A DNA stretch of 5,388 nucleotides from contig CAMNHX010000132.1 of the NCBI GenBank assembly GCA_946539945.1, positions 1-5,388 on the forward strand, read 5' to 3'. The position numbers were made by a program, and so were the translations under genes. Below the pieces are notes generated by a model that ran no database searches, had not been told where the DNA came from, and was given only the letters and a program-made list of their open reading frames with translations. This stretch comes from an uncultured Desulfobulbus sp. (GTDB taxonomy: Bacteria; Desulfobacterota; Desulfobulbia; Desulfobulbales; Desulfobulbaceae). Shown piece by piece: positions 1-5,361 of the stretch. Positions within the stretch are counted from its first letter, which is position 1. Each line of letters starts with the position of its first letter.

Positions 1-65
1 CCCAACGCATCGCGGGAAGAATGCGTCATCGCGGCAATAGAACGACTGCAAAGCGACAGAGGACG
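1..65. other. Left-edge sequence beyond the CRISPR terminal repeat
   Basis: No gene or further CRISPR repeat is recognisable here. If the 61-nt repeat-spacer period continued, a repeat would end near position 33, but that stretch does not match. The segment has a 6-bp inverted repeat (ACGCAT at 5-10, ATGCGT at 21-26) and an 8-bp direct repeat (CATCGCGG at 8-15 and 27-34). No T-tract follows on the minus strand, so this does not look like a transcription terminator for the array. It is best read as sequence flanking the leader-distal end of the array. Confidence 0.4.
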
Positions 66-155
66 ATAGCCGGGTTCACGGGCGTGGGGAACACTTTTCA
101 AACCGTCCATTTTTTTTACTCTGTGACGGTTCATCCCCACAGACGTGGGGAACAC
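66..155 (-). CRISPR. Type I-E CRISPR mini-array remnant: one intact repeat, one spacer, one degenerate terminal repeat
   Basis: Read on the minus strand, the intact 29-nt repeat (155-127) starts GTGTTCCCCACG and ends GGGGATGAACCG. This is the type I-E repeat form, with a 6-bp CCCCAC/GTGGGG stem around a GTCT loop, the hairpin cut by Cas6e in this family. A 32-nt spacer (126-95), the standard I-E length, follows. A second repeat (94 to about 66) keeps the first 12 nt exactly and then diverges, losing the 3' stem arm. Degeneracy of the 3' half is typical of the leader-distal last repeat, which agrees with the orientation inferred from the repeat sequence. No AT-rich leader precedes the first repeat: cas3 coding sequence ends 2 nt before it. 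Any transcript would therefore come from read-through of cas3. The array may have been much longer before a deletion. Confidence 0.85.
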
Positions 156-157
156 GT

Positions 158-757
158 TCACACAATCTCCAGCCCAAACTGCCCGGAATACCTCACCCTC
201 ACTTCTCTGCCATCTTCCCTGCGTCCAGCCCCAAGCCAGACGCCGTTTTCTTCCCGTACTATCAGAGACAGACACCAACGACCTTTATCAGGTATTTTCG
301 TTTCCTGCAAGGTTTTGAGCGCCTGCTCCAAATTCGGCGGGTTGAGGGCTTCCCGCAATTCCCGCATGGGAACGCGCAACTCGGAAAGCAGGCAGACCTG
401 CATATCGTCGTCCGCCTCCCCATCTGCCCAGAGCCGCAAGCCGGAAGCTGTCTGGCGTATCAGTCGCGCCTGATGCGCAGGCTCACCCAGACGGGTGCTT
501 GGCGTCCGCACATCGTCAGTCCAAGCGCCTTCCGGCAAGTACCCGGCTTCCAAGCGCAGCTCGCTGAAATGCGCCTCGCTCTTCTTGGCGCAGTCTTCGC
601 CATCCGCCTTGAACTCGCGGTCGTCCAGCGTCTCCGGCGCAACCCCCTGCGGCTCCTTCGGGAAAATCCCGTCGTTGCCGTCGGCCCGTTCTATCAAAAA
701 ACGCGCCCGTTCCGGCAAATGCAGTCGGCCCTCCAGTTCCAGCAGCCGGGCCGTGCG
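158..757 (-). pseudogene. cas3: C-terminal part of cas3, cut off by the amber codon
   Basis: These 199 codons continue in the same frame as the upstream cas3 gene, directly after the TAG at 760-758, and end in TGA at 160-158. The first residues, RTARLLELEGRLHLPE, follow the amber position and match the part of type I-E Cas3 just after the helicase core, where E. coli Cas3 has a WRT motif as I recall it. The last ~80 residues (LSELRVPMRELREAL to the end) resemble the Cas3 C-terminal domain, which in known structures packs over the helicase and helps hold DNA and contact Cascade. No other stop or frameshift is visible, so loss is recent or some read-through keeps it. A start codon for separate translation is not convincing: the nearest candidate is a TTG at 718-716 without a clear ribosome-binding site. 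The stop lies 2 nt from the first CRISPR repeat. Confidence 0.85.
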
Positions 758-2851
758 CTACAAGAGGGCGTGCCGCTGATAGACGTACTGACCAGACTTG
801 AACATCTCTGCATACCAGTTTGCTCCGGCATCAGGCGTAGGCCGGGGCGAGAGAACCAGCATCTGCGGATGGTTATACTGCTCTGGGCGTTGGCGTCTGG
901 CGTGGCGGTGGCAGCGCCCGGCCCGCTGGATGAGCAGGTCCATGGGCGCAAGGTCTGTCAGCAAGAGGTCAAAATCCAGATCGAGCGACTGTTCCACCAC
1001 CTGCGAGGCCAGAACGATCCAGCCTGCACGTTGCTCTGGACCGCTGTTCTTGTCAAAATGGCGCAAGACTTCCCGCTCGATATTGCGCCGGTCCAGCCCC
1101 GTAAAACGGGCATGAAAAACCAATACCCTGTCCGGCGACACCCCGTATTCTTCGGTGAGCCTACGCCAGGATTCGCGCACATCGCCCACCGTGTTACGTA
1201 TCCAGCAGGCACAGGCATTGGCCTTTGCTGCCGCAACCAGTGCCTCGTACATTTCGCCTTCCTCGTGAACCAGCCTCACCTGCACATCTTCTTTCCGCTG
1301 TTCAGCAGGCGGTCCGGGCACGCCTTGTTCCTCAAGCCCCTCATCCGTGACCCGGGTGAGCAGAGGAAAATCCGTGGATTGCAATGAGGCAGACTTGGAC
1401 GTGACCCCATAGGCTGCCCGCCCTGTTTGCCAAGCCTTCACAAAGTCCTGCCGCAGGTGCTGCGGCAAGGTCGCGGACAGGAGCACCGCGCTGCCGCCCA
1501 TTGCGGCGTGGAAGGTCAACAGCGTTTTCAGCAGCGTGCCGGTGTAGGCGTCAAAGGCATGGACTTCATCGCCCACAAACACGGATCGGCACAGACCGAA
1601 AAGCCGCAGGGCCTGATGCCTCGTCTTGAGAATCGCCATGAGCGCCTGATCCAGCGTTCCCACACCGCAGGGACTGAGCAGCGCCTTCTTGCGGTTGTCA
1701 GCCAGCCACTGGGCGCAGACCGCGCCACCTGCCTCCTGATTTTCGCCTGTGTCAGCGTCCGGCATGATGCTGTCGCGGAAATCCTGGTTGAGCGCCCGGC
1801 TGCCGTGGGCCAGCATCAGGGAAACCGGTCCGGAAAAGAGCGTCTGATAATTTGCCGCCAGACGTTGGTACATGGCATTGGCAGTCGCCATGGTGGGCAG
1901 ACCAATGTACAGGGCGCTTCCCTGTTGATGACGTAAAAAACGGTGAGCAGCCAAAAGGGCGGCCTCGGTTTTGCCGCCACCGGTCAAATCTTCAAGTATC
2001 AAAAGCTCCGGTCCGGCGGGCGGCGGCAGGTCCAGCACGGCTCGCTGCATCGCATTGGGTACGCAGTCGAAAAGATGCGGCAGGAGTTCCTGAAAGCCGG
2101 TCGCCTTGCCGGGCGCAATGTCTTGCAGAAAGTTCAGTTCCTCCAGCGCCTGCTTGGCGCAGTCCTGCGCCTTGGGGAAATACCTTTTCGCATCGGTCCA
2201 GACGGCATCCATCGAAAACCAGCGCTCGTTGGAAGCGATCCAGTCAGCCAGAATGAACAGCCCGGCGGCGACAAAGGACAGCCGATGCAAAGCATATCTG
2301 TCCGTTTCCGGGAACTCGGCCAAGCCAAAAAGCGTCGCGCATTCGTCCAGATATTCCCGAATGTCCGCCTTTACGGCACGGGCGTCCTGCAAATGCCACG
2401 GACGTTGCCTCGCCACTTCGCAAGGCTCGCCGTGATGCGCCAGTGCAGCGGTCAAAAGAGGCTTCAAAACGTAGCTGTCCGGCAGGGGCAGAAAGTCGTG
2501 CGGCTCAAGCTCTTCCCAAATAAGCAGGCCCAAAGCGGTGTGGTACTCACGGGGACGATGACGCCAGTCCCGGCCCAGAGGCGGGTTCCAGACCGTTTCC
2601 TCCAATAGACAAAACTGAAAACTGTCTGCGAATTTTCCCAAATCATGGCAGGCCGCCAGAAAGAGCAGAAGCGCCTTGGTCTGCTCGTCCTCATACGGAG
2701 AAAGCGCATAGAGCCGTGTGCGCCAAGTCGCGTTCTCCCGCAGGAGTACTTCGACCACTGCCGCAACTTCCAGACAGTGATGGCACAGGTGATGCCATCG
2801 CCCATCCGGATCCTTGCCGCGTTTGCCCCAATACGAAAAATGCAAAGACAT
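758..2851 (-). CDS. cas3: Type I-E CRISPR helicase-nuclease Cas3, truncated by an in-frame amber codon
   Basis: Cas3 is the nuclease-helicase that Cascade recruits to degrade targeted DNA. This frame gives 697 residues; with the downstream part the gene would give 897, close to the usual ~880-900. The N-terminal HD nuclease shows H20/H21 and H24/H25, H69-D70 in ACHDLGKF, H139-H140 in AHHG, and D203 in ADWIASN. The superfamily 2 helicase shows motif I TGGGKTEAAL (K294), PTMATANAMYQR (319-330), motif II DEVHAFD (428-434), motif III SAT (459-461), HARF (580-583), SQVVEQSLDLD (616-626) and motif VI QRAGRCHRH (642-650). All catalytic motifs are thus upstream of the stop, and only the linker and C-terminal domain are lost. 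The ATG at 2851 is chosen because AGGAG lies 7 nt before it (2863-2859). The next gene upstream is a regulator on the same strand 376 nt away. No other cas gene is in view. The truncated product is probably inactive or unstable, which is inference. Confidence 0.93.
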   Translation of the reverse strand: MSLHFSYWGKRGKDPDGRWHHLCHHCLEVAAVVEVLLRENATWRTRLYALSPYEDEQTKALLLFLAACHDLGKFADSFQFCLLEETVWNPPLGRDWRHRPREYHTALGLLIWEELEPHDFLPLPDSYVLKPLLTAALAHHGEPCEVARQRPWHLQDARAVKADIREYLDECATLFGLAEFPETDRYALHRLSFVAAGLFILADWIASNERWFSMDAVWTDAKRYFPKAQDCAKQALEELNFLQDIAPGKATGFQELLPHLFDCVPNAMQRAVLDLPPPAGPELLILEDLTGGGKTEAALLAAHRFLRHQQGSALYIGLPTMATANAMYQRLAANYQTLFSGPVSLMLAHGSRALNQDFRDSIMPDADTGENQEAGGAVCAQWLADNRKKALLSPCGVGTLDQALMAILKTRHQALRLFGLCRSVFVGDEVHAFDAYTGTLLKTLLTFHAAMGGSAVLLSATLPQHLRQDFVKAWQTGRAAYGVTSKSASLQSTDFPLLTRVTDEGLEEQGVPGPPAEQRKEDVQVRLVHEEGEMYEALVAAAKANACACWIRNTVGDVRESWRRLTEEYGVSPDRVLVFHARFTGLDRRNIEREVLRHFDKNSGPEQRAGWIVLASQVVEQSLDLDFDLLLTDLAPMDLLIQRAGRCHRHARRQRPEQYNHPQMLVLSPRPTPDAGANWYAEMFKSGQYVYQRHALL

Positions 2852-2853
2852 TG

Positions 2854-2863
2854 CCTCTCTCCT
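2854..2863 (-). promoter_or_regulatory. cas3 ribosome-binding site
   Basis: The minus strand reads AGGAGAGAGG and then CA before the ATG at 2851. The AGGAG core has 7-nt spacing to the start codon. This decides the cas3 start. Confidence 0.75.
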
Positions 2864-3045
2864 ACTGTATCCACCTTCTGAAATAGCCAGAGGCTAACAA
2901 AATTACAGTGTAACGGCAAGATATATTGGGGGTCATCTTGAAAAATCGCTTTTCCGTGTTTTGAGGATTGAACGCGGGCAATATATTCACTCGACTTCCT
3001 TGTTTCGCCGAATGGAGAGGCTGCCATGTATGGAGATGTCATTAG

Positions 3046-3074
3046 ATAAAAAGTGAAAACGGAAACGCTCTCAA
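3046..3074 (-). promoter_or_regulatory. Weak candidate sigma-70 promoter for cas3
   Basis: On the minus strand a -35-like TTGAGA (3074-3069, 5 of 6 matches) is followed after 17 nt by a -10-like TTTTAT (3051-3046, 4 of 6). Transcription would start near 3039, giving an untranslated leader of about 190 nt. The -35 lies inside a 5-bp inverted repeat (3068-3083). In AT-rich DNA such matches arise by chance, so this is only a candidate. Confidence 0.22.
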
Positions 3075-3100
3075 ACACGAGAGAATATCTAACAATTCTC
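3068..3100. repeat. Two overlapping inverted repeats upstream of cas3
   Basis: CTCTC (3068-3072) pairs with GAGAG (3079-3083) around a 6-nt loop. GAGAAT (3081-3086) pairs with ATTCTC (3095-3100) around an 8-nt loop. The two share bases 3081-3083, so they are mutually exclusive as hairpins. They overlap the candidate -35 element. They could be an operator, alternative RNA folds, or chance. Confidence 0.3.
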
Positions 3101-3197
3101 TTCTCCACAAGAATTTGGCAACATTCCCGGAAGTGTAATTCAAGAGTCTTGTCGTACTCCTGAACGCCACAGGGATTTCCCAACTTCAGGCGAGAGA

Positions 3198-3221
3198 GGA
3201 AGTCAATACAGGCAGACTTCC
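3198..3221 (-). terminator. Inverted repeat just after the regulator stop, possible weak terminator
   Basis: Seven-base arms, GGAAGTC (3198-3204) and GACTTCC (3215-3221), flank a 10-nt loop starting 7 nt beyond the regulator stop codon. On the minus strand the stem is followed by TCTCTCG rather than a run of T, so it is a poor intrinsic terminator. It may instead protect the 3' end of the mRNA or cause only partial termination, leaving some read-through toward cas3. Confidence 0.3.
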
Positions 3222-3227
3222 AAACTT

Positions 3228-4598
3228 TCATAGACTCTGGTTTTTGTTCTTGCGCCACTTGGGATGAGAAATCTTGAGCTTATGAATCTTGTAGTTCATC
3301 ACCCTGGTGCTGATGCCCAGCTTCTTTGCTGCCTTCTTCTGTACCCAGTTGCACTCCTGGAGCGCTTGCAAAATAAGTGTAGTTTCACTGTCCATCAGTT
3401 CCTGGAGCTGTTTGGGCGACACCAGTTCGCACGGACTCTGCAGGGCTTCGGGGGTGATTTGGTCGCTCTCTTCCAGAATAATTGCCCGCTCAATGATGTT
3501 GGACAACTGCAAAATGTTGCCCGGCCAGTGATACGATGTCAAAAGCTGGATGGCCTCGTCGGTGAAGCCGTTGATGGTCTTGCAGACCTTGATTGCACTT
3601 TGGTGCAGCAACTTTTTGGCCAAAGGCGCGATACAGTCGGGCCGGTCCTTCAGGGGTGGCAGTCGCACAGGCAGCACGTTCAGACGGTAAAAGAGATCCT
3701 CGCGGAAACGTCCATCTGCAATGTAGTCAGTCAATGGGCCTTTGGTAGCGGCGATTACGCGAACATCAGTAAAAACGGTGCGATTGCTGCCCAAACGTTC
3801 AAAGGACTCCTTTTCCAGAAGTCGCAACAGTTTGGCCTGCAGGTCCAGCGGCAGGTCGCGGATCTCATCCAGATAGACCGTGCCACCGTTTGCCTGCTCC
3901 AAACGTCCAATGCGCAACTTGTCCGCGCCAGGAAAAGAGCCTGGCTCATGACCAAAGAGTTCACTTTCCAGCATCAAGTCCGACACATTGGTACACGCGA
4001 TCCTGATGAAGGGTTTGTGCCGTCTGGGCGAGTTGAAATGCACGAGACCTGCCAGAAAACCCTTGCCAGTGCCGCTCTCGCCGGTAAAGAGCATGGGGGC
4101 GTCAAAAGCCGCAAACTTGCGCAGGTTGTCCACAACCTGCCGGAACGCCGGGGTTTCCGCGACCACGTCTGCAAAGCTGTACACCACATCCTGGGTGCGG
4201 CGCAGGTAGGCCAGCTCGTTGACTTGAGTGTTGACAGCGACAACCCTTTCCACGGCACTGATGATGAGTTCCGGCAGACAGGGTGAGACAATCACGTCGC
4301 TTGCCCCTGCCCGCATGGACTCAACAATCAGTTGGGGTTGGTCAGCGGAGCTGATGGCAATGATCGGCGTACACGGCAAGTCATGGCGGAGGGCCTTGAG
4401 CATACCAAAAGAGGCATCATTGCCTGATTTCAGGTCCAGGATGATCACATCATAACTTTCCAGATCCAGCTTCAGACGAAAAACGCCTGGATCATCTTCG
4501 TATGTAATGCAGGAAGAATCAGCCATGACCGCTTCGATTTCCTGTTTGTTACCGGGATGCCAGTTGTAGGCAATCACTTGAAGCTTGTTGTTTTTCAT
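3228..4598 (-). CDS. NifA/NtrC-type AAA+ enhancer-binding transcriptional regulator with degenerate motifs
   Basis: This 456-residue protein has the response-regulator/AAA+/Fis-HTH layout of activators of sigma-54 RNA polymerase. Residues 5-120 resemble a receiver with the phospho-acceptor-like D55 (VIILDLKSG), but the acidic pair is missing (AYN at 10-12) and the usual Lys is S105. The AAA+ domain (about 143-375) has Walker A GESGTGKG (173-180), Walker B VYLDEI (241-246) and arginine-finger candidates R299 and R305. The GAFTGA sigma-54 contact loop is GSFPGA (220-225), and the sensor II GNVREL is GNILQL (360-365), with Leu for Arg. Residues 407-442 form a NifA-like Fis HTH (QECNWVQKKAAKKLGI). 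The ATG at 4598 is preferred over a TTG at 4631: the upstream residues are not receiver-like, and CAGG lies about 9 nt before the ATG, though this site is weak. It could be a phosphorylation-independent or TyrR-like regulator. Its targets are unknown. It is divergent from tadA and upstream of cas3. Confidence 0.88.
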   Translation of the reverse strand: MKNNKLQVIAYNWHPGNKQEIEAVMADSSCITYEDDPGVFRLKLDLESYDVIILDLKSGNDASFGMLKALRHDLPCTPIIAISSADQPQLIVESMRAGASDVIVSPCLPELIISAVERVVAVNTQVNELAYLRRTQDVVYSFADVVAETPAFRQVVDNLRKFAAFDAPMLFTGESGTGKGFLAGLVHFNSPRRHKPFIRIACTNVSDLMLESELFGHEPGSFPGADKLRIGRLEQANGGTVYLDEIRDLPLDLQAKLLRLLEKESFERLGSNRTVFTDVRVIAATKGPLTDYIADGRFREDLFYRLNVLPVRLPPLKDRPDCIAPLAKKLLHQSAIKVCKTINGFTDEAIQLLTSYHWPGNILQLSNIIERAIILEESDQITPEALQSPCELVSPKQLQELMDSETTLILQALQECNWVQKKAAKKLGISTRVMNYKIHKLKISHPKWRKNKNQSL

Positions 4599-4641
4599 GA
4601 ACAATACCTGTGTCAGAAAAGAAAAAAGCAAAAATCTAGGA

Positions 4642-4659
4642 TAACTGACGGGTCAGTTA
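4642..4659. promoter_or_regulatory. Perfect palindrome between the divergent regulator and tadA, candidate operator
   Basis: TAACTGACGGGTCAGTTA is an exact inverted repeat with 8-bp arms and a 2-bp centre. It lies 43 nt upstream of the regulator ATG and 102 nt upstream of the tadA ATG, and it covers the -35 hexamer of the tadA promoter. Dimeric Fis-type HTH proteins bind such dyads, so the adjacent regulator is an obvious candidate ligand through autoregulation. This is inference. Another half-site-like GTCAG occurs at 4612-4616, near the regulator start. Confidence 0.6.
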
Positions 4660-4674
4660 CGAATTACATATAAT
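4645..4674 (+). promoter_or_regulatory. Sigma-70 promoter for tadA
   Basis: The -35-like CTGACG (4645-4650, 4 of 6) and the exact consensus -10 TATAAT (4669-4674) are separated by 18 nt. Transcription would begin near 4681, giving a leader of about 80 nt before the tadA ATG. The -35 falls inside the 18-bp palindrome, so a protein bound there would compete with RNA polymerase. Confidence 0.55.
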
Positions 4675-4729
4675 AACAGACACTGAAGAAAAAATATATA
4701 TCAAAAGATGCAGTCATATAAAATCTTCT

Positions 4730-4746
4730 CCTGCCGTAACGGCAGG
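4730..4746 (+). repeat. Palindrome in the tadA leader, upstream of the ribosome-binding site
   Basis: CCTGCCGT-A-ACGGCAGG is an exact dyad with 8-base arms around a single A. As RNA it would fold as a 6-bp CCUGCC/GGCAGG stem with a GUAAC loop. It ends 5 nt before the GAGG Shine-Dalgarno (4752-4755). It could be a translational control hairpin, a protein-binding site, or an mRNA-stabilising element. It is followed by coding sequence rather than a T-run, so it is not a terminator. Confidence 0.45.
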
Positions 4747-4761
4747 GTTATGAGGTTCGGG

Positions 4762-5229
4762 ATGGAAACAAACTGGACAGAGCAGGATCTGCTGCTGATG
4801 CAACGTGCCCTGGAACAGGCCAGTGCAGCAGCTTTGACAGGAGAAGTGCCTGTCGGGGCCTTGGTGACAGACAGTGCAGGGCAGGTGCTGGCTGAGGCAG
4901 GCAATGCCTGCATCCGCAATCACGATCCTTCAGCCCATGCAGAGATGTTGGCCATCCGGGCAGCAGCAGCGTTGATGGGCAACTACCGTCTGCCTGGCTG
5001 TCGCCTGTATGTCACGCTGGAACCTTGCGTCATGTGCGCGGGTCTGTGCATTCAGGCGAGGATTGGCACGATTGTGTATGGTGCGGCTGACCCGAAAGCT
5101 GGAGCCTTGCACTCCTGTTACAAAATCGGCAGCGACGGACAGCTCAACCATGCCCCGATTGTCCGGGGTGGACTGTTGGCCCGGGAGGCATCAGACCTTT
5201 TGGTGGGTTTTTTCCGGGCAAGACGGTGA
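4762..5229 (+). CDS. tadA: tRNA-specific adenosine deaminase TadA
   Basis: TadA is a zinc enzyme of the cytidine/deoxycytidylate deaminase fold. It converts A34 to inosine in the wobble position of tRNA-Arg(ACG) in the cytoplasm and is normally essential. The 155-residue product is a usual length. GEVPVGALV (27-35) is the N-terminal signature. The zinc site and catalytic residues are H59 and E61 (HAEM) with C89 and C92 (PCVMC). The C-terminus GFFRARR matches the family's FFRxRR end. The ATG at 4762 is chosen because GAGG (4752-4755) lies 6 nt upstream and translation from it starts at the usual place before the deaminase domain. In-frame ATGs at 4708 and 4750 would add 18 or 4 unusual residues and have poorer ribosome-binding sites. 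It is transcribed away from the regulator, probably from the promoter at 4645-4674. A role beyond tRNA editing is not suggested by the sequence. Confidence 0.96.
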   Translation: METNWTEQDLLLMQRALEQASAAALTGEVPVGALVTDSAGQVLAEAGNACIRNHDPSAHAEMLAIRAAAALMGNYRLPGCRLYVTLEPCVMCAGLCIQARIGTIVYGAADPKAGALHSCYKIGSDGQLNHAPIVRGGLLAREASDLLVGFFRARR

Positions 5230-5280
5230 GAGCAGGGATGCACTGTTCTGCACCCAGGCAGACGACAAGACAGCCGCAAC

Positions 5281-5299
5281 CAGGGGGGCCTGCTTTTTT
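5281..5299 (+). terminator. Weak candidate terminator after tadA
   Basis: CAGG (5281-5284) and CCTG (5289-5292) form a short 4-bp stem around GGGG, followed by C and six T (5294-5299). It lies 52 nt after the tadA stop. The T-run is good but the stem is short. No coding region follows on this strand within the window. Confidence 0.35.
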
Positions 5300-5361
5300 C
5301 GGTGTGTAGAGCGGCAGGACTGGCAGGGAATGCTCGGCCTTGGCATGACAGGGAAGGGGCA

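Larger units (their letters stand above)
2852..3227. other. Gene-free region upstream of cas3
   Basis: This 376-nt stretch is visibly richer in A+T than the genes on either side. On the minus strand it carries the cas3 Shine-Dalgarno (AGGAGAGAGG, 2863-2854), a weak candidate promoter and small inverted repeats. An open frame runs through it from an ATG at 3231 that overlaps the regulator stop as ATGA and continues into cas3 in another frame. It has no recognisable domain and no good ribosome-binding site, and I do not call it a gene. I see no sigma-54 promoter (GG and GC 10 nt apart in a TGGCAC/TTGC context) on either strand, so nothing shows that the neighbouring enhancer-binding protein drives cas3. 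Confidence 0.55.

Noticed and set aside
5..33. A third, more degenerate CRISPR repeat one period further left
   Set aside because: Alignment at the expected 61-nt spacing gives no convincing match to the repeat.
158..718. The cas3 C-terminal part as an independently translated gene from TTG at 718
   Set aside because: The TTG is an internal Leu codon, no clear Shine-Dalgarno precedes it, and the 13 codons upstream of it still match Cas3.
694..760. A frameshift in cas3 near the break between its two open segments
   Set aside because: Codon-by-codon reading shows both parts in the same frame. The break is a single TAG at 760-758, not an insertion or deletion.
473..1387. A 304-codon plus-strand open frame opposite cas3
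   Set aside because: It lies wholly antisense to well-supported Cas3 coding sequence and has no recognisable domain. It is a shadow of GC-rich coding DNA.
2464..3258. A 264-codon minus-strand open frame spanning the cas3 upstream gap and the first part of cas3
   Set aside because: Its second half is an out-of-frame shadow of the cas3 HD domain. The first half shows no family motif, and the start at 3231 has no good ribosome-binding site.
3264..4286. A 340-codon plus-strand open frame opposite the regulator
   Set aside because: It is antisense to the AAA+ regulator, whose motifs are clear, and it has no motifs of its own.
4596..4631. An upstream TTG start for the regulator at 4631
   Set aside because: It would add 11 residues (MLFSFLTQVLF) not expected before a receiver domain. 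The ATG at 4598 begins just before the first receiver strand.
4599..4761. A sigma-54 (-24/-12) promoter between the regulator and tadA
   Set aside because: Neither strand shows GG and GC dinucleotides 10 nt apart in a TGGCAC/TTGC-like context.
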